A stretch of 47,731 nucleotides of DNA from positions 1 through 47,731 of the forward strand of contig JAKSLT010000013.1 of NCBI GenBank assembly GCA_024401055.1, written 5' to 3'. Origin of the DNA: Bacteroidaceae bacterium (GTDB taxonomy: Bacteria; Bacteroidota; Bacteroidia; Bacteroidales; Bacteroidaceae). The notes beneath the pieces were generated by a model. It made no database searches. It had not been told where the DNA came from and saw only the letters and a list, made by a program, of their open reading frames with translations. Shown here in pieces: positions 38,418 through 47,510 of the stretch. Each line of letters opens with the position of its first letter. The first letter of the stretch is position 1. The translations under genes and the position numbers were made by a program.

Positions 38418-39314
38418 ATGCGACAACTTCTTGCAGGTGCCCTTTCGGCTGCGGTAGCGGCCGTTCTGGCCGGCTGTGCCGCCACGCGGGCGGATCAGGT
38501 GGCGCTTTGTGGAGACGAGCGCGTGATGATAGTGGACATGGTGCGCAGTAGCGACACAGCCTTGCACGTGATATGGGACTGGACGACGGCCGAACTGGCC
38601 GGCCAGTTGCCCGAGGGCAAGATACGCCAGCTGCGGCCCACGGACGAGTGCAAGTTTGTCTGTCGCAACCGCAAGCTCCTCATCACCTCTTCCGGCAATG
38701 CCGTGCTCCTGCTCGACATAGCCACGAAGCGCGCCGAATTCTTCGCCAACGCCCCCATGGCGCACTCTGCCGAGATGCTGCCGGGCGGCCGTGTGGCCGT
38801 GGCGCTCTCCACGACGAAGAAAGGCAATGCGCTGGAGGTCTTCGACACGGGCCGGCCCGACAAGCCCTTCTTCCGCGACACGCTCTACTCCGGACATGGC
38901 GTCGTGTGGAATAAGCGCCACAAACGCCTCTATACGCTGAACTACAACGAAATCCGCGAGTATAAGCTCCTTGACTGGCACTCCTCGCATCCCTCGCTGC
39001 GGTGCACGCGCCGCTGGCCCCTTCCCCTGACCGGCGGCCACGACCTCTCCTACGTGGACAAGGACCGCATGCTCGTCACGGGCGAGGACAAGGGCGTGCG
39101 CATCTTCCACATCGACACGGGCACGTTTGAGCCGTTCCTGCCGCTGGCCGACATGCCCGATGTGAAGTCCGTGAATTACGCCCCGCGGTCCGGCCGCATC
39201 GTTTATACGGTGGCCGAGGAAAGTTGGTGGACGCACCATGTCTATTCCAAGTCCCCCGACCGCTTTATTACCATTCCCTCACTGAATATCTACAAGGCGC
39301 GCACGCCGCGTTGA
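38418..39314 (+). CDS. Lipoprotein of the DUF6528-like beta-propeller type
   Basis: The 298-residue product has a lipoprotein signal peptide with lipobox LAGC (C20). The rest shows repeated beta-strand patterns with CGDERVMIVDM, PTDECKF, LLITSSGNAVLLLD, APMAHSAEMLPGG and LYSGHGVVWN. These segments match the Bacteroidota family remembered as DUF6528, a predicted propeller; the name is from memory. Function unknown; the location is outer-membrane lipoprotein or periplasmic. It follows the GH16 terminator and is probably transcribed separately. Confidence 0.8.
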   Translation: MRQLLAGALSAAVAAVLAGCAATRADQVALCGDERVMIVDMVRSSDTALHVIWDWTTAELAGQLPEGKIRQLRPTDECKFVCRNRKLLITSSGNAVLLLDIATKRAEFFANAPMAHSAEMLPGGRVAVALSTTKKGNALEVFDTGRPDKPFFRDTLYSGHGVVWNKRHKRLYTLNYNEIREYKLLDWHSSHPSLRCTRRWPLPLTGGHDLSYVDKDRMLVTGEDKGVRIFHIDTGTFEPFLPLADMPDVKSVNYAPRSGRIVYTVAEESWWTHHVYSKSPDRFITIPSLNIYKARTPR

Positions 39315-39365
39315 GACACTCTGCCAGTGAGGCTCCCTCGCGCGCGCATTATTTATTATATAGGT

Positions 39366-39968
39366 ATGTCTGAAACAGTTTCTCCCGCCTCGATACCCGT
39401 TGAAAACCACCCTCTTGAGCCTTTCTTGCCGGCTAACGGCCGCTTGCTGATGCTCGGCTCGTTTCCGCCGCAACGGAAACGCTGGTGCATGGACTTCTAC
39501 TACCCTAATTTTACAAATGACATGTGGCGCGTTTTCGGCCTCGTCTTCTTTGGCGATGCGCAGCGGCTGGTGGACGCTGGGCGTAAGACGTATCGGCTGG
39601 CGGAAATCAAGGCGCTGCTCAACGAGAAGGGCATCGGGCTGTATGACACCGCGTGTGCCGTGCGGCGCTTGCAGGATAACGCTGCGGATAAGTTTCTGGA
39701 GGTCGTCACGCCCACGGATATCGGGGCGCTACTGGCCCGTATGCCCCACTGCCGCGCCATTGCCACGACGGGCCAGAAGGCTACGGAGACGCTTTGCGCG
39801 CATTTCGGCGTGGAAGCGCCGAAGGTGGGCGGATACGTGGCGTTTATGCTGCATGGGGAGGAGTTCCGGCTTTACCGCATGCCCAGCACGTCGCGCGCAT
39901 ATCCCCTGGCGCTGGCGAAGAAGGCGGAGGCGTACGGACGGATGATGAGGGAGGTGATGGAGAGATAG
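39366..39968 (+). CDS. Uracil-DNA-glycosylase-family protein
   Basis: The 200-residue protein contains LLMLGSFPPQRKRWCMDFYY near the N-terminus and MPSTSRAYPLAL near the C-terminus, matching the active-site and DNA-intercalating motifs of the Mug/SMUG-like branch of the uracil-DNA glycosylase superfamily. Such enzymes remove uracil or mismatched bases from DNA; the real substrate of this Bacteroidota subgroup is unknown. The ATG at 39366 is chosen because an earlier in-frame start at 39327 would add codons from a low-complexity GC/AT stretch (CGCGCGCGCATTATTTATTA). Confidence 0.82.
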   Translation: MSETVSPASIPVENHPLEPFLPANGRLLMLGSFPPQRKRWCMDFYYPNFTNDMWRVFGLVFFGDAQRLVDAGRKTYRLAEIKALLNEKGIGLYDTACAVRRLQDNAADKFLEVVTPTDIGALLARMPHCRAIATTGQKATETLCAHFGVEAPKVGGYVAFMLHGEEFRLYRMPSTSRAYPLALAKKAEAYGRMMREVMER

Positions 39969-40147
39969 GACTGGCGGGGAGAAGACCAAGGGCTGACGCC
40001 CTTGGCACAGGGGCTGCGGGACGGATGGCGGGAAAATGAGAATGTGCGGAAAAAGTAGCAACAGGGGGAAGTGGCACGGGATTGAAATATAGACGTATAG
40101 CGCATGGTTTTGCGCTTTGAGTTTTACGGGCACTTCTTATAAAAACG

Positions 40148-40231
40148 TTTTAACAGCTGTTGAAATTGATTTTAACAGCTGTTGAAATGCATTTTAACAA
40201 CTGTTGAAATTGATTTTAACAACTGTTGAAA
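40148..40231. repeat. Four-unit dyad array E: AAC-N4-GTT, period 22 bp
   Basis: AACAGCTGTT at 40152 and 40174, and AACAACTGTT at 40196 and 40218, exactly 22 bp apart. Linkers are GAAATTGATTTT, GAAATGCATTTT and GAAATTGATTTT. It is the same family as array C 10.7 kb away. Units 1-2 and 3-4 share the same centre, so the array looks like two pairs. It lies between the convergent glycosylase and pepT genes. Confidence 0.95.
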
Positions 40232-40316
40232 TGAAACTAAATGCGGTTTTTGTGATTTTAAGTCCAGATTTCAGGAATTTCGGGAGAGGCGCGGGATTTT
40301 TGAAAAGGCGAATCCG

Positions 40317-40324
40317 TACTTTTG
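40317..40324 (+). promoter_or_regulatory. Possible -7 box (TACTTTTG)
   Basis: TACTTTTG on the plus strand matches TAnnTTTG; a TTTG lies at 40299-40302, 14 nt upstream. There is no gene downstream on this strand, so it would give a noncoding transcript antisense to the pepT 3' end, including array J. Speculative. Confidence 0.25.
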
Positions 40325-40334
40325 CAAGAGAAGT

Positions 40335-40380
40335 AAAAAAAGGTGTGCCCAAGCCTGTGTTGAGGCTTGCGGCACACCTT
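40335..40380 (-). terminator. Terminator of pepT
   Basis: On the minus strand AAGGTGTGCC and GCAAGCCT pair with AGGCTTG and GGCACACCTT, followed by seven T residues. It lies about 150 nt past the pepT stop, so array J would be part of the pepT transcript. Confidence 0.88.
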
Positions 40381-40439
40381 CTGCTTAGAGGAATTAAAGG
40401 GCTGGCTTCCGTGGCTTCTCTTGGCGCGCGGGCGGTTTT

Positions 40440-40520
40440 GCTTGCTGCCGGGGAAGCTTCGCTTGCTGCCAGAGAAGCTTCGCTTGTTGCCAGGGAAGCT
40501 TCGCTTGCGCGCGGGCCTGC
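40440..40520. repeat. Four-unit 21-bp array J just after the pepT stop
   Basis: GCTTGCTGCCGGGGAAGCTT and near copies start at 40440, 40461 and 40482, with a truncated fourth at 40503, a strict 21-bp period. Each unit contains GAAGCTTC, a short palindrome. It lies between the pepT stop codon and the pepT terminator. Confidence 0.92.
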
Positions 40521-40525
40521 GTAGG

Positions 40526-41749
40526 TTAGCGCTGGGCCGTGATGCGGCAGATGTTGACGACGGTCTGCATGGCCTTCTCCATGTTGGGGATGGGGAGGAA
40601 CTCGTGGGGGCCGTGGAAATTGAGGCCGCCGGCGAAGATGTTGGGGCAGGGAAGGCCTTTGAAGCTGAGTTGGGCACCGTCGGTGCCGCCGCGGATGGCA
40701 CGCACCTGGGGCTCTACGCCGGCCTCCTGGATGGCCTGCTTGACGATGTCGATGACGTGCATGCAGGGCTCTATCTTCTCGCGCATGTTGTAGTACTGGT
40801 CGTTGAGGGTGAGGGTGAGCGTGCCCTTGCCGTAGCGCTGGTTCATGGCGCTGACGATGTCGGTGATGTACTGCTTGCGCTGCTCGAAGAGGGTGCGGTC
40901 GTGGTCGCGAATGATATAGGAGACAGTGGCGCGTTCTACGCCGCCCTGAACGCCGGTGAGGTGGAAGAAACCTTCGTAACCCTCTGTGGTGGCGGGCGTT
41001 TCGGTCTCGGGCATGACGGTGATGAGGTCGGCGGCGACGAGAGCTGCGTTTATCATTTTGTCTTTGGCGTACCCGGGATGCACGCTGACGCCGGCGATTT
41101 CTATCTTGGCGGATGCGGCGTTGAAGTTCTCAAATTCTATTTCGCCGAGTTCGCCGCCGTCCATCGTGTAGGCCCATTCGCAGCCGAATTTCTCGACGTC
41201 GAAGAGGTGGGCGCCCATGCCGATTTCCTCGTCGGGGTTGAAACCTACGCGAATCTTGCCGTGCTCGATTTCGGGGTGCTCAAGGAGGTAGGCCATGGCC
41301 TGTACGATTTCGGCGATGCCGGCTTTGTCGTCGGCGCCGAGGAGTGTGTGGCCGTCGGTGACGATGATGTCCTCGCCGACGTGGTCCTTGAGTTCGGGGA
41401 ACTTGCGGGGAGAGGTGACGATGCCGGCCTCGGCGTCGAGGATGATGTCGCCGCCGTCGTAGGCCTTGACGATGCGGGGACGGACGTCCTTGCCGGAGGC
41501 GTCGGGGCTGGTGTCCATGTGGGCGATGAAGCCGATGGTGGGCACGGGCTTGTCGGTGTTGGCGGGGAGGGTGGCGTAGAGGTAGCCGTGGGCGTCGAGT
41601 TCCACCTCGGTGAGGCCGAGGGCCGTGAGTTCGTCGCGCAGGTATTCAGCCAGGCGGAGCTGCTTCTCGGTGGAGGGGCAGGTGGTGGCGTCTTCGGAGG
41701 ACTGGGTGTCGAAGGAGACGTACTTGAGGAAACGTTCGGTGAGGGTCAT
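40526..41749 (-). CDS. pepT: Peptidase T (tripeptidase)
   Basis: The 407-residue cytosolic M20-family zinc peptidase removes the N-terminal residue of tripeptides. The metal site is complete: [12 protein letters not shown] (first histidine and aspartate), [12 protein letters not shown] (bridging aspartate), [11 protein letters not shown] (catalytic and metal glutamates), MDGGELGE, and C-terminal [13 protein letters not shown] (last histidine). The length is that of typical PepT. The ATG at 41749 is the only one next to the conserved start TLTERFLKY; upstream sequence is repeat-derived. A Nudix gene lies upstream on the same strand and may share its transcript. Confidence 0.96.
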   Translation of the reverse strand: MTLTERFLKYVSFDTQSSEDATTCPSTEKQLRLAEYLRDELTALGLTEVELDAHGYLYATLPANTDKPVPTIGFIAHMDTSPDASGKDVRPRIVKAYDGGDIILDAEAGIVTSPRKFPELKDHVGEDIIVTDGHTLLGADDKAGIAEIVQAMAYLLEHPEIEHGKIRVGFNPDEEIGMGAHLFDVEKFGCEWAYTMDGGELGEIEFENFNAASAKIEIAGVSVHPGYAKDKMINAALVAADLITVMPETETPATTEGYEGFFHLTGVQGGVERATVSYIIRDHDRTLFEQRKQYITDIVSAMNQRYGKGTLTLTLNDQYYNMREKIEPCMHVIDIVKQAIQEAGVEPQVRAIRGGTDGAQLSFKGLPCPNIFAGGLNFHGPHEFLPIPNMEKAMQTVVNICRITAQR

Positions 41750-41771
41750 AGCGGTAAAGTGATTTGAAGCC

Positions 41772-41858
41772 TCATCCCGTCGCGGCCACTTTGTGCCGCG
41801 CCACCCCTCCCCGAAAAGGGAGGGGGAGATACCTCTAAAGGTTGGAGGTGGGGGTGGG
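41772..41858. repeat. GC-rich palindromic element before pepT
   Basis: CATCCCGTCGCGGCCAC, GCCGCGCCACCCCTCCCC, AAAAGGGAGGGGG and CCTCTAAAGG appear in order. This is the inverse complement of the 24531-24592 element (GACGGGGTGGGG ... CCTCCCTATGGGGGAGG), plus a CCTCTAAAGG tail like the 42-bp repeats at 24382-24537. Confidence 0.7.
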
Positions 41859-41860
41859 GG

Positions 41861-41893
41861 GAGAGTGAAGAGTGAAAAGTTAAAAGTGAAAAA
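41861..41893. repeat. Low-complexity AGTGAA run
   Basis: Degenerate AGTGAAGAGTGAAAAGTTAA-type repeats lie just past the Nudix stop codon, as at 4613-4640. Confidence 0.5.
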
Positions 41894-41900
41894 TAGAGGA

Positions 41901-42461
41901 CTATAGGGGGGACTCGGCCATGTATTTCCAGAGGGGTGCGGCGTGCATGGCCTGTATAATCTGGCCGGTGGCAAGGAGCTGCTGCACCTCCTCGCGGGTG
42001 AAGATGTCGATGTGGATGTCTTCGGTGGGCTCCTGGTGCTGATGGCCGAGGGGCTCAACACCGGTGGCGAGGAAGGTGTAGGCGAGGTTCGTGTGGTTTG
42101 TTGGGTTGGGGGAGAGGGTCATGAAGAGGCGCCACTCGCCGCCGCCGTAGCCCGTCTCCTCGCTCAGTTCGCGCTGGGCGGCCTGGAGGGGCGTCTCGCC
42201 GGGATCGATGACGCCGGCCACGAGCTCAAAGTGCGTCTCGCCGATGGCGTGGCGGTACTGGTCCTCCATGACGAAACGGCCGTCGCGGGTAATGGCGATG
42301 ACGTTCACCCAGTCGGGGAAGTCGAGGATAAACCATTCCGGCACGATGCTGCCGGAGGGCAACTGCACCTCCTCCACGCGGAGGTTCATCCATGTGCCGC
42401 GGTTGAGGAGCTGCTCGCTCTTGAGCACCTTCCACGGACGGTTGGGGAGTTTTGGAATCAT
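41901..42461 (-). CDS. Nudix hydrolase, ADP-ribose-pyrophosphatase-like
   Basis: The 186-residue protein carries a perfect Nudix box in [20 protein letters not shown] followed by TGYGG (G-x5-E-x7-REL-x-EE-x-G). The beta-strands before it ([16 protein letters not shown]) and the segment [17 protein letters not shown] resemble ADP-ribose and nucleoside-diphosphate-sugar pyrophosphatases. The likely role is housecleaning of nucleotide sugars or ADP-ribose; the exact substrate is open. It has its own -7 box and lies upstream of pepT on the same strand. Confidence 0.92.
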   Translation of the reverse strand: MIPKLPNRPWKVLKSEQLLNRGTWMNLRVEEVQLPSGSIVPEWFILDFPDWVNVIAITRDGRFVMEDQYRHAIGETHFELVAGVIDPGETPLQAAQRELSEETGYGGGEWRLFMTLSPNPTNHTNLAYTFLATGVEPLGHQHQEPTEDIHIDIFTREEVQQLLATGQIIQAMHAAPLWKYMAESPL

Positions 42462-42486
42462 AGGGGAATGTGTGGCAATTTGGGGA

Positions 42487-42494
42487 CAAAGTTA
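42487..42494 (-). promoter_or_regulatory. -7 box of the Nudix gene (TAACTTTG)
   Basis: TAACTTTG on the minus strand lies 25 bp before the ATG at 42461. The -33 box is not clear. Confidence 0.6.
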
Positions 42495-42569
42495 GGAAAA
42501 ACGCGCGAAGTGAGCAAGCCGAGGGGTATTAAAATAGGGATTTAGGGGACTATTATTGCATTTTTTGGA

Positions 42570-42610
42570 TAAAAGCAGCGGCGCACGCTACCGGAGAGGT
42601 GGCGTGCGCC
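42570..42610 (-). terminator. Terminator of the C10 peptidase gene
   Basis: On the minus strand GGCGCACGC pairs with GCGTGCGCC over a 13-nt loop and is followed by GCTGCTTTTA. The T-run is short. Confidence 0.65.
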
Positions 42611-42635
42611 GTATTGCGAGGAAGGGAAGGAAAGG

Positions 42636-45600
42636 CTATTTCTTGAGCATTTTGCGGCCGCTGCGGATGAGGACGCCGCGGGCGTTTTCACCTTGCATGA
42701 GACCCTTGAGGTCGTATGTGCGACTGACGGAGGCGGGGCTAGTGAGGAGGTCGATGCCTTCGGTGTTGATTTCAAACGTGGCGGTGAGCTTGACGTCCTT
42801 TGTGGCGGTGAAGGAGTAGGGGTTGGCGGTGGTGCCGTCGCTCCACTTCACGAACTTGTAGCCCGTCTTGGGTGTAGCGGTAAGCGTCACGGTCTTGCCA
42901 TAATGGAAAGAGCCTCCGCCGGTGACGGTGCCCATCGTGGCATCGGCAGACGTGGCTTCAATGCGATAGAGAAGTTCCTCGAAGGTAGCGGTAATCGTCA
43001 GGCTCTTGGTGGCCTTGAAGGTGTAGGGATTGGCGGTGGTGCCGTCGTTCCACTTCACGAACTTGTAGCCTTCCTTGGGCGTAGCGGTGAGCTTCACGGA
43101 TGAGCCGTACTTGTAGCTTCCTCCGCCCGTAACGGTGCCGCCGTTGGTGGGTGAGACGCGTGTGGTAATGGTGTAGGTGATTTCCTCGAACGTAGCCTTG
43201 AGGGTGACGTCCTTGGTGGCTGTGAAGGTGTAGGGGTTGGCGGTCTTGCCGTCGCTCCATTTCACGAACTTGTAGCCTTCCTTGGGCGTGGCCTTCAGTG
43301 TGACGGAGGCGCCTTCCTGATATTTGCCGCCGCCTTCTACGGTACCCTTGGTCTCGTCGGAAGAAGTGACCGTGACGTTGTAGTAAACGGCCTCGAACTG
43401 CGCCTTCAGGGTGATGTTCTTATTGACGACGAGCGTGTAGGGGTTGGCGGTGGTGCCGTCGCTCCACTTCGTGAATTTGTATCCCGTCTTGGGCTTGGCC
43501 AGGAGCTCCACGGTGGTGCCCTGCTTGTAGTAGCCGCTGCCTTCTACGGTGCCCATGGATTCGTCGGCCGAGGAAACGGCTACGTCGAAGGAGGGTACAT
43601 AGGTGAAGCCGTCGGCAATCTTGATGCGGAAGCTGTTGCCGGCGTCCTTTGTCTTCCATGTGTCGCAGGTGTATTGCTTGTTGGCGCCGAGGTTGATGTT
43701 GTGGGAGGCGTCGAAGACGAGGCGAACGGTGTTGTTGCCGGCATCGGCAAAGGAAATGGGGTTGGCAGGCTTGTCGGCGAGTGTGCCCGTGGCGGCGTCG
43801 CTGACGAACTTCTCTGCGGCCACGCTGTAGAGGTAGTGCTTGCCGTTGAGCTTCACGAAAGCGAAGTGCTGGCGCTCGTTGTCGCGGCTTACTTCCTGAT
43901 TGACGCCGCTTTCCCGAGTGCCCCACACGCGGGTGTCGTCCTTAGTCTTCACTGTGAGGCCGCCGCGCTCGTCGGTGTAGAGGATGTAGCATTTGTTGTC
44001 CTCCAGGTCGTCGGCGCTGAGGACGTCAGTGGGATTGGGGTCGGAGAAATAAAGCGTGCCGTCTTTCTTCCAGACGGAGACGTAAAGTTCCTTGCAGGTG
44101 CCGGCGAGAAGGTCTGCGGCATTGAACTTGGTGATCTTCACCCAGTCCTTGTAACCGGCCTGGTTGGCAAGAATGTAGAGGCGGTATTCGCCGTCGGGAT
44201 AGTCGGAGGGCAGCTGGATGGAGAATGTTCGGGGCTGGGTAAGGTAGTATCCGTAATCTATGGATTTGCTTATGGCATCCTTTGAGATTTGAATGCCGGT
44301 AATGTTGCCCTTGAAATCGGCCACGCCGACGCAGATGCTGCCCACAAAGGCATAGTTGGGATTGCCGTTAAGGATTTCAGACACTGAGAGGGAGACGGTG
44401 TTGTTGCCGGCGTCGGAAGCTGTCAGCTCAGAGGCGCATACGGTGGTCTTGAGGGAGGGCAGGTCGTCGTAGCAAGCCGAGGCGTATCCGTTTTTCACTT
44501 CAATCTCCACGAAGGTCTCGATGTGGTCTTCCACGATGGTGTTCTCCTTCGTCATGAAGAGCGAAACCTTGTGCCAGTCGTCGTAGCCCGTCTGTGAGGC
44601 CACGAGGTAGATGCGGTATTTGCCGTCTTTCAGTCCGTCGGGCAGCGTGCCGCTAAATTCTCTGGAATAGACAAGGAACTGAAGGTGTCCGAGATTGCTG
44701 ACGGTGGACTCGTTGCCGAAGGAGCTCATTATCTTGCCTTCGTTGTTGGCCAGAGCCATTTTAATGGAGCCTTCGAAGGGAGTGGCGGAGGCATTCATGA
44801 TTTCTGCGGCGCAGATGCGCACGGTCTTGTCGTTCACCAGTGTGCCGATGACGCCGGAGGACATTATTTCTACGGGGAACTGCCCTTCTTCCTCGCTGAC
44901 GGTGAGGCGCACGGTGCCGGCGCTGCACGTCACGGGCTGCTCGCCGCTGCCGTTGGAGGGGACGGCATACACCTCGATGGTGTAGTCGCCGTATGCGCAG
45001 CCGGAGGGGAGGGAAGCCTTGACGGAGTTGGAGCTCAGGTAGCCGCCGAAGCCCGCAATGGTCTGAATGGACTGGCTTCCCAGGCTGGTCTTCTTGCCTT
45101 TGGAGTCAACGAGATAATACTTCAGGCTTCCGGAGAAGTCGCGGCAGCTGCAGTTCTGCAAGGCACCTATGCTGATGTTGAAGGTCGAGCCAGTCTTGGG
45201 ATTGACAGTGGCAGGTATGGCCGTGATGGAGCGTGCCTGAAGGAAATTGCCGATGTCCGTTTTGTTATTCTCGGGCATGAAGCGGATAACGGCGGCGTTG
45301 TCGTTGCAGAAAGCGCCCGTGCCTCCGCCCGTACCGGCTCCTTCCGGGTCGAGGTTGGACATGAGGAAATAGGTGTCGTAGAAGCCCGCCCATCCCCAGT
45401 TGATGTGGTAGTATGGCGTGTTGTCGGTGATGCGGTAGCCGTCAAACAGGAACTGATGGCCTTCTCTGTTGTTCGTCGAGCCGCCGTATAAGACGGGGCG
45501 TCCGGCTTGCAGTTCGTCGAGCATCAGCTGCTGCCATTCGTCCTCCGACATCTGGTCGCGATAGACGAAGGCCATGTCGCTGTCGTAGCCGAAGTTCTCC

Positions 45601-46466
45601 TTCAGGGCCCTCAGGATGCTTTCGGCGTATGCTCCGCTGCCCGTCGGCGTATAGTCCATTTCCACGGAGACGCCACAGGCATACATGAGGTCGGCAACGG
45701 CTTTGGCCTCTTCTGCGGAGTAGGTGCTGCGATAGGACTCCCTCATCTTGTTCCAGTCAAAGCTGATGTTTGCAAGGTTGGCGCTGACGCTTATCTGGTG
45801 GGTGCGCGTCTTGTAGGATTTGGAGCCGGTTCCCTTGCTGGGGTACTGATACACGCTCATGGCCTGCGCCATTGCCGTGGCCACGCAGCCCGTGACGGCA
45901 CGCTCCCCGTTCACGAGGGGACAGCTGTTGTAGTAGGGCTTCTCCTGGCTCCAATGCACCTTGACGAAGGGTGCCACCTCGCTCTTGGCGTCAAGCTTCC
46001 TGGGCGCGGCAGACCGCAGGCGGCGGACGGCGTTTTCGGAAGTGCCGTCCTGGATGCTCACGAAGCTTTCCAGCCAGTAGCGCATGTTGGCGGGGATGTC
46101 GCTGCCCTCAAGGCTGCCGGTGGCGGAGTAGCCGATGATGGGCGTGGAGCTCTCACAGGCCGAGACAATCACGAAGCCGTTGTTCTGCTCCTTGCTGCTC
46201 GTGTAGATGTAGAAGGCCTCATTCTTCTTTGCTGCCTCCCTGACTTTGGGCGTGCGTACCCAGTCGGCCGACTTGATGAGCCGCATCTCGTCGAAATTCA
46301 GCGCGGCGGCCTTTACGCGATGCCTGTCCGTCTGCGTCGTCGCGTTCATTTGCCCTACGAAATCTCTGGCAATCTGTTCCACTGCCGCCATGTTACGCTG
46401 CTGGGCATGGAGCGTAAGCGTGCTCATCGTCAAGAGAGCAACGAGTAAAATCTTAACTCTTTTCAT
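42636..46466 (-). CDS. Secreted C10-family (streptopain-like) cysteine peptidase with four C-terminal repeats
   Basis: The 1276-residue protein has a signal peptide (about 1-21, ending HAQ), a Spi-type propeptide (about 25-160) and a C10 peptidase domain with nucleophile C194 in TGCVATAMAQAM and H337 in GHQFLFDGY, then INWGWAG. Beta-sandwich regions follow (about 420-960). Four tandem repeats of about 69 residues (about 960-1235) each contain GYKFxKW-DG-TANPY and end in TFE; they resemble InlB-B/Flg_new-type surface repeats. The tail YDLKGLMQG ... RKMLKK resembles a type IX sorting domain. Homologues (SpeB, interpain, periodontain) degrade host proteins. It has its own promoter and terminator. 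Confidence 0.92.
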   Translation of the reverse strand: MKRVKILLVALLTMSTLTLHAQQRNMAAVEQIARDFVGQMNATTQTDRHRVKAAALNFDEMRLIKSADWVRTPKVREAAKKNEAFYIYTSSKEQNNGFVIVSACESSTPIIGYSATGSLEGSDIPANMRYWLESFVSIQDGTSENAVRRLRSAAPRKLDAKSEVAPFVKVHWSQEKPYYNSCPLVNGERAVTGCVATAMAQAMSVYQYPSKGTGSKSYKTRTHQISVSANLANISFDWNKMRESYRSTYSAEEAKAVADLMYACGVSVEMDYTPTGSGAYAESILRALKENFGYDSDMAFVYRDQMSEDEWQQLMLDELQAGRPVLYGGSTNNREGHQFLFDGYRITDNTPYYHINWGWAGFYDTYFLMSNLDPEGAGTGGGTGAFCNDNAAVIRFMPENNKTDIGNFLQARSITAIPATVNPKTGSTFNISIGALQNCSCRDFSGSLKYYLVDSKGKKTSLGSQSIQTIAGFGGYLSSNSVKASLPSGCAYGDYTIEVYAVPSNGSGEQPVTCSAGTVRLTVSEEEGQFPVEIMSSGVIGTLVNDKTVRICAAEIMNASATPFEGSIKMALANNEGKIMSSFGNESTVSNLGHLQFLVYSREFSGTLPDGLKDGKYRIYLVASQTGYDDWHKVSLFMTKENTIVEDHIETFVEIEVKNGYASACYDDLPSLKTTVCASELTASDAGNNTVSLSVSEILNGNPNYAFVGSICVGVADFKGNITGIQISKDAISKSIDYGYYLTQPRTFSIQLPSDYPDGEYRLYILANQAGYKDWVKITKFNAADLLAGTCKELYVSVWKKDGTLYFSDPNPTDVLSADDLEDNKCYILYTDERGGLTVKTKDDTRVWGTRESGVNQEVSRDNERQHFAFVKLNGKHYLYSVAAEKFVSDAATGTLADKPANPISFADAGNNTVRLVFDASHNINLGANKQYTCDTWKTKDAGNSFRIKIADGFTYVPSFDVAVSSADESMGTVEGSGYYKQGTTVELLAKPKTGYKFTKWSDGTTANPYTLVVNKNITLKAQFEAVYYNVTVTSSDETKGTVEGGGKYQEGASVTLKATPKEGYKFVKWSDGKTANPYTFTATKDVTLKATFEEITYTITTRVSPTNGGTVTGGGSYKYGSSVKLTATPKEGYKFVKWNDGTTANPYTFKATKSLTITATFEELLYRIEATSADATMGTVTGGGSFHYGKTVTLTATPKTGYKFVKWSDGTTANPYSFTATKDVKLTATFEINTEGIDLLTSPASVSRTYDLKGLMQGENARGVLIRSGRKMLKK
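42768..43600 (-). repeat. Four near-identical coding repeats of about 207 bp in the C10 peptidase gene
   Basis: On the plus strand GGGTTGGCGGT or GGATTGGCGGT recurs at about 42831, 43029, 43233 and 43440, each followed by TCCA-TTCA and GAACTTGTAGCC-like sequence. The repeats encode the GYKFVKWSDGTTANPY unit. Their DNA similarity is high enough to permit copy-number change by recombination. Confidence 0.88.
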
Positions 46467-46578
46467 TTCTGCAAACTGATAATAAAGTATGTTTATGTTA
46501 TTCGTTTTTTCCGCTTAAGGAGCATGGTGTAAAAGCGTTTGGCCCCGTCTTTTTTGTGGCTTGCGTTCTTCTGCGCCG

Positions 46579-46586
46579 CAAAAGTA
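46579..46586 (-). promoter_or_regulatory. -7 box of the C10 peptidase gene (TACTTTTG)
   Basis: TACTTTTG on the minus strand lies about 113 bp before the ATG at 46466, giving a leader of about 100 nt. A TTTG lies 12 nt upstream, closer than usual. Confidence 0.5.
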
Positions 46587-46761
46587 TGAAAATAAAATCA
46601 AACTCGCGTGCTCCATTTTGTTCCTTTTTCGAAAAAAATGAAAAATCCCCGAAAAAGCCCCCCCAATAACCTGCCATTTATGCAAATTTGAACAACGCGC
46701 CACGGGTAGAAAGCGTCGGTAATGCCGAAGGCCTCGTTCTTAGTCGGCATTTAGTCGTCAT

Positions 46762-46848
46762 GGCCACAGTAGTGACCGATATGTGGCCACAGTAGTGACC
46801 GATACTTGGCCACAGCTGTGACGCATACTTGGCCACAGCTGTGGCCAA
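46762..46848. repeat. Four-unit dyad array F: CCAC-N4-GTG, period 23 bp
   Basis: CCACAGTAGTG at 46764 and 46787 and CCACAGCTGTG at 46810 and 46833, exactly 23 bp apart. Units 1-2 share one centre (AGTA) and 3-4 another (AGCT). Linkers ACGCATACTTG and ACCGATATGTG/ACCGATACTTG, and the closing palindrome GGCCACAGCTGTGGCCAAGA, match array B 24 kb away. It lies between the Hsp20 and C10 peptidase genes. Confidence 0.95.
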
Positions 46849-46966
46849 GACGAACCTGTCGGCGCAAGCACCGTCGCTGGTGATGATAAAATTACGGAAA
46901 GGCCATCAATTACTCAGCCTTAGGGCTTGCAATTCAGGGCGCTCAGCTTTTTCTTTCCCAAAATCA

Positions 46967-46999
46967 AAGCCCCGCGCTCCTGTGTCGGAGGCGGGGCTT
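46967..46999 (-). terminator. Terminator of the Hsp20 gene
   Basis: On the minus strand AAGCCCCGC pairs with GCGGGGCTT over a 14-nt loop, followed by TGATTTTGGG. Confidence 0.7.
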
Positions 47000-47066
47000 G
47001 CCGTGTGCGCGTTGCTTGGAGGCGGAGAGCCTGGCGGGCAACGGCCAAGGGGTGTTGTTCGAGAGA

Positions 47067-47510
47067 TTACTTGATTTCGATGTGGAGCGTCTCTTGGGCT
47101 TTCTCCTCCTCGCTGACCTTGGGGAGGCTGATGGAGAGCACGCCGTCGGTCATCTGGGCGGAAATCTGCTCCTTCCGTATGTCCTCGGGCAGGGTGAAGC
47201 GCTTCTCAAACTTGCTGTAGCAGAACTCGCGGCGGAGGTACTTCCTGTCCTTCTGCTCGTCGGTGGTCTCCGTCTTTTTCTCCATGGCGATGACGAGCTC
47301 GCCGTCGCAGGAGAGGGAGAGGGTGAAGTCGTCCTTCGTCATGCCCGGAGCGGCCACTTCAAGGGTGTAGGCCGTGTCGCTCTCGGATACGTTGATGGCA
47401 GGGGAGGAGAAACGGCGATTGGCGGGAGTCCAGTCGTTGCCGAAGAATTCGTTGAAGAGGGCGGGGAAGATGCCCAGGTTGGTGTTGGTGGGATAGATGA
47501 TAGGTGTCAT
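47067..47510 (-). CDS. Small heat shock protein, Hsp20/alpha-crystallin family
   Basis: The 147-residue chaperone has a short N-terminus (LFNEFFGNDW), an alpha-crystallin domain (about 38-130) with AINVSESDTAYTLEVAAPG and RREFCYSKFEKRFTLPEDI, the A-x-x-x-x-G-V-L motif as AQMTDGVLSISLPK, and a C-terminal tail. It binds unfolded proteins without ATP and assembles into oligomers. It is a single gene; AT-rich DNA upstream holds its promoter, which could not be fixed with confidence. Confidence 0.95.
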   Translation of the reverse strand: MTPIIYPTNTNLGIFPALFNEFFGNDWTPANRRFSSPAINVSESDTAYTLEVAAPGMTKDDFTLSLSCDGELVIAMEKKTETTDEQKDRKYLRREFCYSKFEKRFTLPEDIRKEQISAQMTDGVLSISLPKVSEEEKAQETLHIEIK

